The notes under the pieces are model-generated. The model was not told the origin of the DNA and did no database searches. It saw nothing but the letters and a program-made list of their open reading frames with translations. Position numbers and translations under genes: made by a program. This document shows positions 27,889 through 35,096 of a DNA stretch of 36,732 nt, piece by piece. Source of the DNA: an uncultured bacterium (GTDB taxonomy: Bacteria; Acidobacteriota; Thermoanaerobaculia; Multivoradales; JAHEKO01); the NCBI GenBank assembly GCA_905479655.1, contig CAJQNK010000011.1, positions 1 through 36,732 of the forward strand, read 5' to 3'. Position 1 is the stretch's first letter. Each line of letters opens with the position of its first letter.

Positions 27889-30426
27889 ATGCCGCTCGAT
27901 CTGCTTCAGCGATCGGCCCTCCTGGGCCGGCGCCGCTACCGCACGCTGTTCGCCGTGGCAGCCCTCGTCCTGGGCTTGTCGGCGCTGCTGGTGGCGAACC
28001 TCCGGTTCGACACCGATGTGCTCAACCTGCTTCCCCACGACCAGGTCGAGGTCGACACGTTCCGGTCGGCCCTGGAGGAGTTCGGCAGCCTCGACATGTT
28101 GCTGGTCGCCGTGCGGATCCCCGAGGGCGCGGTCGTGGACCCGTACCTCGAGTTCGTCGACCGGGTAGGTGAGGAGCTCGAGTCCTCCGACCGGCTGGCG
28201 GACGTGGAGTATCGGATCGGCGAGCTCGACGAGGTCGTGGGCCAGGTCTTCCCCGAGGCGGTCTTCTTCCTGGATGCCGAGGGACGGGACGAGATCCTAC
28301 GTCGGTTGGGGGACGAGGCGCTGCGACGACGCGCGCGAGAGATCCGGCGCGCGCTCTCGACGCCGCAGGGCCTGGTCCTCAAGTCGCTCCTCACCCTCGA
28401 CCCCGTGGGGCTGGCCGAGATCTTCCTCGACCGGATCACAGGGAGTCGGGCGGGTCTCGCGATCGACTGGACGAGCGGCTACTTCCTGTCCCGGGATCAC
28501 GGCATCGCCCTGATCCTGACCCAGCCGGTCTCGCCGCCCCAGGACGTGGAGTTCTGTCGCGAGCTGGCGGCCGAGATGGAGCGGCGGGTGGAGTCGGTGA
28601 AGCACACCTGGGCCGAGGTCGGAGGCGAGGGCGAGCCGCCGCGGGTCGACCTGGCGGGGAGACACCTGACCGCGCTCTCCGACGAATCGGTCATCCGCAA
28701 GGACGTGATCGTCAACGTCGGGAGCTCCATGGTGGGGGTCCTGGCGCTCTTCCTGTTCGCCTTCCGCCGTTTCGGACCCCTCCTGTACGCCTTCGTGCCG
28801 CTCGCCGGCGGGCTCCTGATGACCTTCGGCTTCGCCAGCCTCACTCTCGGCCGCATCAGCTTCGCGACCAGCGGAGCCGCCGGACTCCTGATCGGGCTGG
28901 GCATCGATTTCGTGATCGTGTCCTACGGCCGTTTCGTCGAGGAACGGAGTCGCGGTCGGAGCCTGGAGGAGGCCTTGGTCGAGATGAACGGCTCGTCCGG
29001 GCGAGCCGTGATCCTCGGCGGTGTGACCAGCGCCGCCACCTTCTACGCCTTCGCCGTCACCGACTTCACCGGCCTGCGGCAGATGGGCCTCCTGACCGGA
29101 ACCGGCATCCTGCTCTGCATGGTGTCCGTCGTCCTGCTGCTGCCGGCGATGCTGTCGTGGCACGAGGACCGACACCATCGGCGGGAGAGGGTTCCCCGGC
29201 TCGTCCTCCATGGCTTCGGCAGCGGGCGTGTCATCCGCTGGTCGCTGGCGCGCCCGAGGACCGTCCTGGCGATCGGCATCGCCCTGACCCTCGTGGCCGC
29301 GCTCGAGGCCTCGGGCGTGCGGTTCGACGACAGCGTCCAGTCGATGAGGCCGCCGGACAACCGCACGGTGGAGGTTCGCGACGAGATCGCGCAGGCCTTC
29401 GGCTCGGGTTTCGACGCCATGATGCTGGTCGTGAGCGGCGACTCGATCGACGAGGTCCTCGAGCGGGTCGAGGTGGCGGCGGCCGGCAGTCAGGAGCTGG
29501 TGGATCGGGGGGTCCTGACGAGCTTCGACGCCGTCACGTCGGTCCTTCCCTCGCCGCGCCGTCAGGAGGCGGCCCTGGCGTGGATCGCCGACCAGCGGGC
29601 CGCGGGCCGGCTCGATCTCGACCGGATCCGGACGACCTTCGACGCGGGTCTCCAGGACGCCGGCCTCCGGCCGCAGCCCTTCGCCCGGGGCCTCGACCTC
29701 CTCGGCGCGGCCCTCGACCCGCCGCCACGGATGCACCTCGAGGAGCTCCGGTCCTCGAGCGCGGGGTCGAAGCTCCTCGACCGGTACCTGCAGCCCGACG
29801 GCGAGGGTTGGAGGGGCGTGATCTACCTGTACCCACCGCCGAAGCAGTGGCGCCGGGAGCCGCCGCCGCAGGCGGTGGCGATGGCGGACGAGCTGGGGCC
29901 GTGGGCGGTGTTGACCGGCTCGAACGTCGTGAGCGCACTGCTGCGGCGCACGGTGCTGCGCGACGCCTGGGTGGCCGGCATCCTGGGCCTGATCCTGGTG
30001 GCGATCCTGCTCTGGGTGGACCTCCGCCGTGTCCGCCACGCGCTCCTGGCCCTCGGCCCGCTCCTGTTCGGGCTGGTGTGGATGGTGGGCGCCATGGTGC
30101 TCCTCGACATCCCGATGAACTTCATGAACATCTTCGTCTCGACGATGATCATCGGCATCGGCGTCGACTACGGCATCCACATGGTGCACCGCTACCGCGA
30201 GGTCCGCGCCGCCACGCCGGAGCGCTTCGAGCACGGCCTGGTGCAGACCGGCAAGGCGATTGCGATGGCGGCCCTGTCGACGACGGTGGGCTTCGGTTCG
30301 CTTTCGCTGTCGCACTACCCCGGGCTGCAGTCGATGGGCAAGGTGGCGATCCTGGGGGCGCTCGGGACCTGCCTGGTGGCGATCACGATGCTGCCGGCGG
30401 TCCTGGTCCTGCGCCGGGGTCGGTAG
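27889..30426 (+). CDS. MMPL/RND superfamily exporter
   Basis: An 845-residue integral membrane transporter with the duplicated RND layout. TM1 (about 17-38) is followed by a large periplasmic domain (39-270) and a membrane block with GLGIDF at 336-341. A second TM near 455 is followed by another periplasmic domain (475-690), and a final membrane block has IGIGVDYGIHMVHRYRE near 755-771. These GxGxD motifs in TM4 and TM10 are the proton-relay signature of MMPL and hopanoid-type (HpnN-like) exporters. Such proteins move lipids or other hydrophobic molecules across the inner membrane. It is seven bases downstream of pgsA, which supports a lipid cargo, but no hopanoid or other cargo genes are nearby. 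Confidence 0.88.
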   Translation: MPLDLLQRSALLGRRRYRTLFAVAALVLGLSALLVANLRFDTDVLNLLPHDQVEVDTFRSALEEFGSLDMLLVAVRIPEGAVVDPYLEFVDRVGEELESSDRLADVEYRIGELDEVVGQVFPEAVFFLDAEGRDEILRRLGDEALRRRAREIRRALSTPQGLVLKSLLTLDPVGLAEIFLDRITGSRAGLAIDWTSGYFLSRDHGIALILTQPVSPPQDVEFCRELAAEMERRVESVKHTWAEVGGEGEPPRVDLAGRHLTALSDESVIRKDVIVNVGSSMVGVLALFLFAFRRFGPLLYAFVPLAGGLLMTFGFASLTLGRISFATSGAAGLLIGLGIDFVIVSYGRFVEERSRGRSLEEALVEMNGSSGRAVILGGVTSAATFYAFAVTDFTGLRQMGLLTGTGILLCMVSVVLLLPAMLSWHEDRHHRRERVPRLVLHGFGSGRVIRWSLARPRTVLAIGIALTLVAALEASGVRFDDSVQSMRPPDNRTVEVRDEIAQAFGSGFDAMMLVVSGDSIDEVLERVEVAAAGSQELVDRGVLTSFDAVTSVLPSPRRQEAALAWIADQRAAGRLDLDRIRTTFDAGLQDAGLRPQPFARGLDLLGAALDPPPRMHLEELRSSSAGSKLLDRYLQPDGEGWRGVIYLYPPPKQWRREPPPQAVAMADELGPWAVLTGSNVVSALLRRTVLRDAWVAGILGLILVAILLWVDLRRVRHALLALGPLLFGLVWMVGAMVLLDIPMNFMNIFVSTMIIGIGVDYGIHMVHRYREVRAATPERFEHGLVQTGKAIAMAALSTTVGFGSLSLSHYPGLQSMGKVAILGALGTCLVAITMLPAVLVLRRGR

Positions 30427-30453
30427 GGAGAGGGGCCGGGAGCGGGGGAGACG

Positions 30454-30474
30454 GGGAGCCGGGGAGCGGCTCCC
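30454..30474. terminator. Stem-loop between convergent genes
   Basis: GGGAGCC (30454-30460) and GGCTCCC (30468-30474) form a perfect 7-bp stem with a seven-base loop. It occupies the short gap between the exporter and the convergent hydrolase gene. Neither side carries a T run, so terminator strength is uncertain. Confidence 0.4.
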
Positions 30475-30480
30475 GCCCCG

Positions 30481-31395
30481 TCAGGGCCCGAACTCCGCCA
30501 CGCGCAGGATCGCCGCCGCCAGCAGCTCGGGCACCTCCTCCTGGAGGAAGTGCCCGGCTCGGTCCGCGCGGGTCACCCGGGCCCTGGGCAGCTCGCGCTC
30601 GTGGCGCCCCAGAGCCCGGCCCAGGATCGGGTCCCTCGTGCCCCAGACGAGCTCGACCGGACCCTCGAAGGAGCGCACCCAGGCTTCGCCCCGGCGCAGC
30701 GCCGGAACGCTGGGGTGACCCGGGCCGTCCGGGACCATGCGGGCGAGCGCCAGGGGCGCCGCCCTGCGCCGCCACCCGCGGAGCGGCCAGCGGTACGCCC
30801 GGGCGACATCGCCGCGGATGGAGGCCGGGTCGGCCTGGACCTTGTGGAGGGTGCCCAGGGGGAAGCCCAGAAGACGGAACAGGAGGTCGGAGACGACGGG
30901 GGTGCGCGCCAGCTTGTGGAAGGTCGTGCCCCGGGGGCGAGAGGGCACGAGGACCGCGGTGTTGGCCAGGACCAGGCCGGCGACCCGGTCGCCCAGGCCG
31001 GCGCCGAGACCCGCCACCATCGGGCCGCCCCAGTCCTGGCCCACGAGGACCAGGGGGCCGTCGGGGGCGACGGCCTCGACCAGGCGGAGCAGGGCGTCCA
31101 CGTGGGTGTCGACGGAGTGCTCCCGGAGCTCCAGCGTGTCCGAGAGACCCAGGCCCAGGAGGTCGGGCGCCAGGATCCGCAGGCCCTCGAGGCCCGGGAT
31201 CACCTTCCGCCACAGGTAGCTCCACGTGGGGTTGCCGTGCTGGAGAAGCGCGATCGGCGCGTCGCGTGGGCCGTGGTCGACGTAGTGGAGGAGCCTCCCC
31301 CTCGCAGGCCCGGCTTCGAGCCGGTGGACGCCACGGTCGAAGGGGAAGGCGGCCCGGAGGAACGGGGGAAGGACCGGGGGGGCCGAGCGGGGCAT
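30481..31395 (-). CDS. Haloalkane-dehalogenase-like alpha/beta hydrolase
   Basis: A 304-residue alpha/beta hydrolase with the full set of haloalkane dehalogenase hallmarks. HGNPTWSYLWRKVIPGL begins at His53, where Asn55 is a candidate halide-stabilising residue. DLLGLGLSD (78-86) follows. The nucleophile elbow is VGQDWGG with Asp121 and the halide-binding Trp122. The acid is probably Asp255 (WGTRDPI) and the base His282 (RAGHFLQEE). In this family Asp attacks the carbon bearing the halogen and water frees the alcohol. The start is the ATG at 31395, with GGGAGG upstream on the minus strand. No signal peptide is seen. Relatives also include epoxide hydrolases and non-dehalogenating members, so the substrate is unproved. 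Confidence 0.8.
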   Translation of the reverse strand: MPRSAPPVLPPFLRAAFPFDRGVHRLEAGPARGRLLHYVDHGPRDAPIALLQHGNPTWSYLWRKVIPGLEGLRILAPDLLGLGLSDTLELREHSVDTHVDALLRLVEAVAPDGPLVLVGQDWGGPMVAGLGAGLGDRVAGLVLANTAVLVPSRPRGTTFHKLARTPVVSDLLFRLLGFPLGTLHKVQADPASIRGDVARAYRWPLRGWRRRAAPLALARMVPDGPGHPSVPALRRGEAWVRSFEGPVELVWGTRDPILGRALGRHERELPRARVTRADRAGHFLQEEVPELLAAAILRVAEFGP

Positions 31396-31448
31396 CGTCC
31401 GAGGATACCTCCCGGCACGGTCGGGGTCGGCGGGACGCCGAGACCTCG

Positions 31449-31478
31449 GCGTCTTGGCTTTGCGTCTTCGCGTGAGAT
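31449..31478 (+). repeat. Dispersed intergenic repeat with GCGTGAGA core, copy 1
   Basis: The stretch reads GCGTCTTGGC, then TTTGCGTC, then TTCGCGTGAGAT: short degenerate tandem units of a TTTGCGTC type ending in GCGTGAGA. A related stretch lies at 33851-33870. Similar repeats give recurring spurious peptides in many environmental genomes. Confidence 0.5.
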
Positions 31479-31526
31479 CCCCCGGTTGCCCGGCGTCAGA
31501 CCGCCGCCGAGAACTCGGGTAGCGGG

Positions 31527-31619
31527 ATGCCGTATCTTGAGGGGATGGACGGGATGGACGGGATGGACGGGATGGGCGAATTGGACGGGATGGAGCCGTC
31601 GCGGGGGGGGTCGCGGTGA
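31527..31619 (+). CDS. Small reading frame encoding a Met-Asp-Gly repeat (doubtful)
   Basis: ATG at 31527 opens a 30-codon frame. After MPYLEG it translates the 9-bp repeat as MDG units (MDGMDGMDGMGELDGM), then EPSRGGSR. The TGA at 31617 overlaps the GTG start of the AraC-type gene (GTGA), the arrangement of a coupled leader peptide. A weak AGCGGG precedes it and a TATCTT hexamer lies inside it at 31533. It may be chance, since a 9-bp repeat never shifts frame. Confidence 0.25.
   Translation: MPYLEGMDGMDGMDGMGELDGMEPSRGGSR
31542..31595 (+). repeat. 9-bp tandem repeat (GGGATGGAC), copy 2
   Basis: Six units in register: three perfect GGGATGGAC (31542-31568), GGGATGGGC, GAATTGGAC, and GGGATGGAG. 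It ends 20 bases before the AraC-type gene. The unit is the same as at 6441-6476 (there written GACGGGATG, a rotation of it). Confidence 0.9.
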
Positions 31620-32434
31620 TCTCCAGCCTCGTCGGTCCCCGGGACTCGACCCGGTACGCCTCTTCCGAGGCGATCCTGGCCGACTTCGCCACCCGGCCGG
31701 AGAGCCCGGACTTCGCCCACGCTCCCCGACCCGAGGAGCCGTTCGCCGCGTTCGGGCGGAGCTCGGTCCTGATCCGGCGGGACGGGGGCGAGGCCTTCCT
31801 GGCGGACCGCAACACGGTGACGCTCTACGGTCCGGGCGCCTTGTACCGGCGGGCGCCGGTGTCGCCGAGCGGCGACCGGTCGAGCTGGTTCGCCCTGCGT
31901 CGGCGCCATGGCCTGTTCGACGATCCCGCGACCGACCGGAGGGTGAGCGTACGGCTCTGTCCGCTGCCGGCGTACATGGAGCTCCTGCGGGTCGTCGCCC
32001 GAGCCCGGGCCGGCCTGGCCGACGGCGTGGAGGAGGCACTGCGGGGTGTGCTCGACGGTGTCGGCCGGGGCCGATCGCCCCTGGGAGAAGGCGACCCGGG
32101 CCAGGCCGTCGTCCGGGTTGAGGCCGCGCGGCGGCGGATCGCCGGCTCGTTCCGAGAGCCGGTGCCGCTCCGCGACCTGTTCTCACCGCTGGGCGAGCCC
32201 CACTACGAGATCTGCCGCGCGTTCGGCCGGGTCCTGGGCTGGACGCCCCACCGCTATCGGGAGGAGTTGCGACTGCGAGCGGCGCTCGAGGAGATCCCCG
32301 CGGCGGCCGGCTCGCTCACGGACCTGGCTCTCTCCCTCGGCTATTCGAGTCACAGCCACTTCACCGAGCGGTTCCGGCGTGCGACGGGGTTGGCGCCCAG
32401 CGAGTGGGCGCGGCGGATCACGCCGGTCGTCTAG
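31616..32434 (+). CDS. AraC family transcriptional regulator
   Basis: A 272-residue regulator. The C-terminal AraC DNA-binding domain (about 168-270) has two HTH units. The first is degenerate (VPLRDLFSPLGEPHYEICRAFGRVLG, about 183-208) and the second is a good match (LTDLALSLGYSSHSHFTERF, about 234-253), followed by RRATGLAPSEWAR. The N-terminal 130 residues resemble a cupin-type ligand domain only loosely; FAAFGRSSVLIRRDGGEAFL (43-62) is its clearest strand-rich part. The start is the GTG at 31616, directly after the repeat tract and overlapping the stop of a small frame. It is divergent from the hydrolase gene across 220 bases, so that gene is a plausible target. Confidence 0.88.
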   Translation: MISSLVGPRDSTRYASSEAILADFATRPESPDFAHAPRPEEPFAAFGRSSVLIRRDGGEAFLADRNTVTLYGPGALYRRAPVSPSGDRSSWFALRRRHGLFDDPATDRRVSVRLCPLPAYMELLRVVARARAGLADGVEEALRGVLDGVGRGRSPLGEGDPGQAVVRVEAARRRIAGSFREPVPLRDLFSPLGEPHYEICRAFGRVLGWTPHRYREELRLRAALEEIPAAAGSLTDLALSLGYSSHSHFTERFRRATGLAPSEWARRITPVV

Positions 32435-32440
32435 CGGCCC

Positions 32441-32468
32441 GGGACACCGGGGAGGTTCCTGCTACCAT
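32441..32468 (+). promoter_or_regulatory. Promoter for ffh
   Basis: TG-C-TACCAT (32460-32468) fits an extended -10, with GGGACA (32441-32446) as a partial -35 at 16 bases. The same GCTACCAT string occurs ahead of mrp (2201-2208). The start codon of ffh follows about 47 bases later. Confidence 0.4.
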
Positions 32469-32515
32469 TCCTGCTCCCGCCACCGGCCTCCGCCGGGGAG
32501 TGACCCAAGCCGACC

Positions 32516-33832
32516 ATGTTCGACGGACTCCAGGACAAGCTGCAGGGCGTCTTCCGCCGCATCAAGGGCGAGGGCCGCGTCTCGGAGGAGGTGCTGCGCG
32601 CCGCGCTGCGGGAGATCCGCATGGCGCTGCTCGAGGCGGACGTCAACTTCCGGCTGGTGAAGTCGTTCGTCGAGCGCCTGGAGGAGCGGGCCCTGGGCGA
32701 GGAGGTGCTCCGGAGCCTCACCCCCGACCAGCAGGTGGTGAAGATCGTCCGCGACGAGCTGATCCGGCTGCTGGGGGAGGCGGGCTCCGAGCTGCAGGTG
32801 GAGGGCCGGCCCTCGGTCGTCATGCTGTGCGGCCTCCAGGGCTCGGGCAAGACGACCACGGCGGGCAAGCTGGCGCTCCGGCTGAAGAAGCGCGGCCGCC
32901 ATCCGCTCCTCGTCGCCGGCGACCTGCAGAGGGCGGCGGCAGTGGAGCAGCTCCGCCAGGTGGGTGAAGGCGTGGGCGTGCCGGTGGTGACGCCGGAGGG
33001 CGACGAGTCGGTCCTGGCCGTGGCCGAGAGAGGCCTCTCCGTCGCCCGGGATCGCGGACACGACGTTCTCCTGGTGGACACCGCCGGTCGGCTGCACGTC
33101 GACGAGCGGCTCATGGCCGAGATCCGAGCCCTCTCCGAGCTCCTCCAGCCCACGGAGACCCTGTTCGTGGCCGACGCGATGACCGGCCAGGACGCCGTCA
33201 GCTCCGCGAAGGAGTTCGCGGCCGCTCTGCCGCTCACGGGCGTCGTCCTCACCAAGCTCGACGGCGACACCCGCGGCGGCGCCGCGCTCTCCATCCGCAA
33301 CGTCGCCGAGGTCCCCATCCGCTTCGTCGGTGTCGGCGAGCGGGCCGAGGAGCTGGAGCTCTTCGATCCCGAGCGGATGGCGTCGCGCATCCTGGGCATG
33401 GGCGACGTCCTGTCGCTCATCGAGAAGGCGGAGCAGGGGCTCGACAAGGCGGAGACCGAGCGCCTCGCGAAGCGCATGGCGCGGGACGAGTTCACCCTCG
33501 AGGACCTGCGCGATCACCTGAAGCAGCTGCGCAAGCTGGGGCCTCTCGCCGGGATCCTGGAGATGCTGCCCAAGGCCGGGCCGCTCCGCGGCCTCGACCC
33601 GAGCGCCATCGACGAGGGGCAGCTCGTCCGGGTGCAGGCGATGATCGACTCCATGACGCCGACCGAGCGCCGCAAGCCCCAGATCCTCAACGCCAGCCGC
33701 CGCCGCCGCATCGCCCGCGGCTCCGGCACCCGGGTGCAGGACATCAACCAGCTCATCAAGCAGTACCGCGCCATGCGCAAGATGATGAAGGGGATGAAGA
33801 AGGGCTGGATGAAGAAGGCGTTCGGGGGCTGA
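32516..33832 (+). CDS. ffh: Signal recognition particle protein Ffh (SRP54)
   Basis: A 438-residue SRP GTPase that with 4.5S RNA targets membrane proteins to FtsY and SecYEG. The N domain (1-95) precedes the G domain with G1 GLQGSGKTTTAG (106-117), the substrate loop GDLQRAAAVEQL (135-146), G3 DTAGR (188-192) and G4 TKLDGD (246-251). The usual Ffh loop has Pro where Ala140 stands (RPAA). The M domain (about 295-438) binds the RNA and ends in the Met/Lys-rich MMKGMKKGWMKKAFGG. The ATG at 32516 begins the typical MFDGLQDKLQGVF. It leads the ribosomal cluster, with a 228-base gap and a second promoter before rpsP. Confidence 0.97.
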   Translation: MFDGLQDKLQGVFRRIKGEGRVSEEVLRAALREIRMALLEADVNFRLVKSFVERLEERALGEEVLRSLTPDQQVVKIVRDELIRLLGEAGSELQVEGRPSVVMLCGLQGSGKTTTAGKLALRLKKRGRHPLLVAGDLQRAAAVEQLRQVGEGVGVPVVTPEGDESVLAVAERGLSVARDRGHDVLLVDTAGRLHVDERLMAEIRALSELLQPTETLFVADAMTGQDAVSSAKEFAAALPLTGVVLTKLDGDTRGGAALSIRNVAEVPIRFVGVGERAEELELFDPERMASRILGMGDVLSLIEKAEQGLDKAETERLAKRMARDEFTLEDLRDHLKQLRKLGPLAGILEMLPKAGPLRGLDPSAIDEGQLVRVQAMIDSMTPTERRKPQILNASRRRRIARGSGTRVQDINQLIKQYRAMRKMMKGMKKGWMKKAFGG

Positions 33833-33850
33833 CCGGCGGCCGGGTTACGG

Positions 33851-33870
33851 TTTCGCGCCTTTGCGTGAGA
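33851..33870 (+). repeat. Dispersed intergenic repeat with GCGTGAGA core, copy 2
   Basis: TTTCGCGCC followed by TTTGCGTGAGA, 19 bases after the ffh stop. It shares the GCGTGAGA end and the preceding T-rich unit with the copy at 31449-31478. Confidence 0.45.
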
Positions 33871-33923
33871 ACGCAGTTTCGCCCGACCACGGGGCTCGGC
33901 AGCTCGGCCAGCCCGCCCGCGGA

Positions 33924-33953
33924 CTGGCATTTGTCCCGCCTCTCCGTTACAAT
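33924..33953 (+). promoter_or_regulatory. Promoter for rpsP
   Basis: CTGGCA (33924-33929), 18 bases, then TACAAT (33948-33953, five of six matches). The leader to rpsP at 34061 is about 100 bases. The arrangement matches the one before the lytic transglycosylase gene. Confidence 0.6.
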
Positions 33954-34060
33954 CGGCCGTTCCGTGGTCGGAGTGCGTCTCCGGCGTTCGGACGGCAGGC
34001 CCAGGCCCCGCCCCGCGACCCACGGACCCGTGACATCGAAGATCCTGGAGGTTCGAGAGC

Positions 34061-34297
34061 ATGTTGAAGATTCGTCTGCGCCGGATGGGCGCCCGACACC
34101 GCCCCTTCTACCGCGTGGTGGTGTCCGACTCCCGCCTGGCCCCCACCGGCGCCGCGGTCGAGGAGATCGGCCACTACAACCCCGTCGTCGATCCGCCCGA
34201 CATCAAGATCGACGGGGAGCGTGTCGACCACTGGGTCGCCAACGGCGCCCAGGTCTCCCACACCGTCAAGAAGCTGCTCGCGCAGCAGCAGTCCTAG
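34061..34297 (+). CDS. rpsP: 30S ribosomal protein bS16
   Basis: A 78-residue bS16. MLKIRLRRMGARHRPFYRVV is the invariant family N-terminus, followed by VVSDSRLAPTGAAVEEIGHY and GERVDHWVANGAQVSHTVKK. It binds 16S rRNA during early 30S assembly. TGGAGG precedes the ATG at 34061. It opens the rpsP-khpA-rimM-trmD-rplS cluster found across bacteria. Confidence 0.98.
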   Translation: MLKIRLRRMGARHRPFYRVVVSDSRLAPTGAAVEEIGHYNPVVDPPDIKIDGERVDHWVANGAQVSHTVKKLLAQQQS

Positions 34298-34312
34298 GAA
34301 CGGAGCGGCCCG

Positions 34313-34558
34313 ATGGCGTCCTCGACGAAGGATGAGCTGACCCGCCTCATCAAACTGCTAGTGGACGAGCCGGACGAGGTGGAGGTCTTCGAAGAGCCCG
34401 ACGGGGACGAGATCGTCTTCTTCGTGGAGGTCGCGGAGGAGGACCTGGGCAAGGTGATCGGCCGCCAGGGCCGGACGGCCCGGGCCCTGCGCTCGCTTCT
34501 CGCCGCCCGGGCCGAGCGCGACGGCGAGCTGTATGACCTCGAGATCGTCGACGACTGA
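34313..34558 (+). CDS. khpA: KH domain RNA-binding protein KhpA
   Basis: An 81-residue single-KH protein of the KhpA/YlqC family. The RNA-contacting loop GRQG (50-53) lies within DLGKVIGRQGRTARALRSLL. In Firmicutes KhpA pairs with KhpB and affects division and translation; here the position between rpsP and rimM identifies it. The start ATG is 15 bases after rpsP. Its last 26 bases overlap the rimM start. Confidence 0.93.
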   Translation: MASSTKDELTRLIKLLVDEPDEVEVFEEPDGDEIVFFVEVAEEDLGKVIGRQGRTARALRSLLAARAERDGELYDLEIVDD

Positions 34559-35096
34559 TTCGGCCGGCTCGCCCCCCCGCACGATCGAAGTCGCCCGCAT
34601 CCGCAAACCGCACGGGATCCGCGGCGAGGTCGCGGTGGAGGTGCTGACGGACGTGGTCGGGCGTCTCGACCCGGGTCGCGTCCTCCTGCTCGCGGGGGTC
34701 GAGGGGAGGACCGAGGTCCGGGTCGCCTCCTTCCGGCCCCATGGCCGCGGGGCCGTGCTCCGTCTCGAAGGATGCGAGGAGCGCGAAGCGGCGGAGGCGC
34801 TCCGGGGTCTCGCCCTGGAGGTGGACCGCTCCGAGGTGCCGCCGTCGCCGGCCGGCAGCTGGTACCACTTCGAGCTCGTGGGCTGCCGGCTCGCGGATCG
34901 AGCCTGCGGCGAGCTGGGCATCGTCGAAGCGATCCTGGAAGACGGCGGCGGCCACCTCCTGGAGGTTCGTGGTCCCGCCGGGAGCGTCCACGTGCCCTGG
35001 GTCGAGGCGTTCATCGTGGAGGTCGACGTGCAGGAGCGACGGATCGAGGTCGACCTGCCGGAAGGGCTGGTGGAGACGTGCACGTCGACATCGTGA
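34533..35096 (+). CDS. rimM: Ribosome maturation factor RimM
   Basis: A 187-residue RimM, a 30S assembly factor that binds uS19. The N-terminal domain has IEVARIRKPHGIRGEVAVEV (18-37), the family hallmark. The C-terminal PRC-barrel domain begins at GSWYHFELVGCRL (108-120) and has HVPWVEAFIVEVD (153-165). The ATG at 34533 lies 26 bases inside khpA, and no other ATG, GTG or TTG exists in frame before the conserved start, so the overlap appears real. The end overlaps trmD by 19 bases. Both point to tight translational coupling. Confidence 0.93.
   Translation: MTSRSSTTDSAGSPPRTIEVARIRKPHGIRGEVAVEVLTDVVGRLDPGRVLLLAGVEGRTEVRVASFRPHGRGAVLRLEGCEEREAAEALRGLALEVDRSEVPPSPAGSWYHFELVGCRLADRACGELGIVEAILEDGGGHLLEVRGPAGSVHVPWVEAFIVEVDVQERRIEVDLPEGLVETCTSTS

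Noticed and set aside
28297..30315. A 672-codon minus-strand frame opposite the exporter
   Set aside because: His/Arg/Glu-rich composition without motifs, fully opposite a convincing MMPL protein.
29157..31475. A 772-codon open frame on the plus strand across the exporter and hydrolase genes
   Set aside because: It is a GC-driven shadow frame: low-complexity Arg/Gly/Pro composition, no recognisable motifs, and it overlaps two well-supported genes.
31545..31615. Repeat tract as an in-frame N-terminal extension of the AraC-type protein
   Set aside because: The repeat ATGs are in a different frame from the AraC gene and reach a TGA at 31617.
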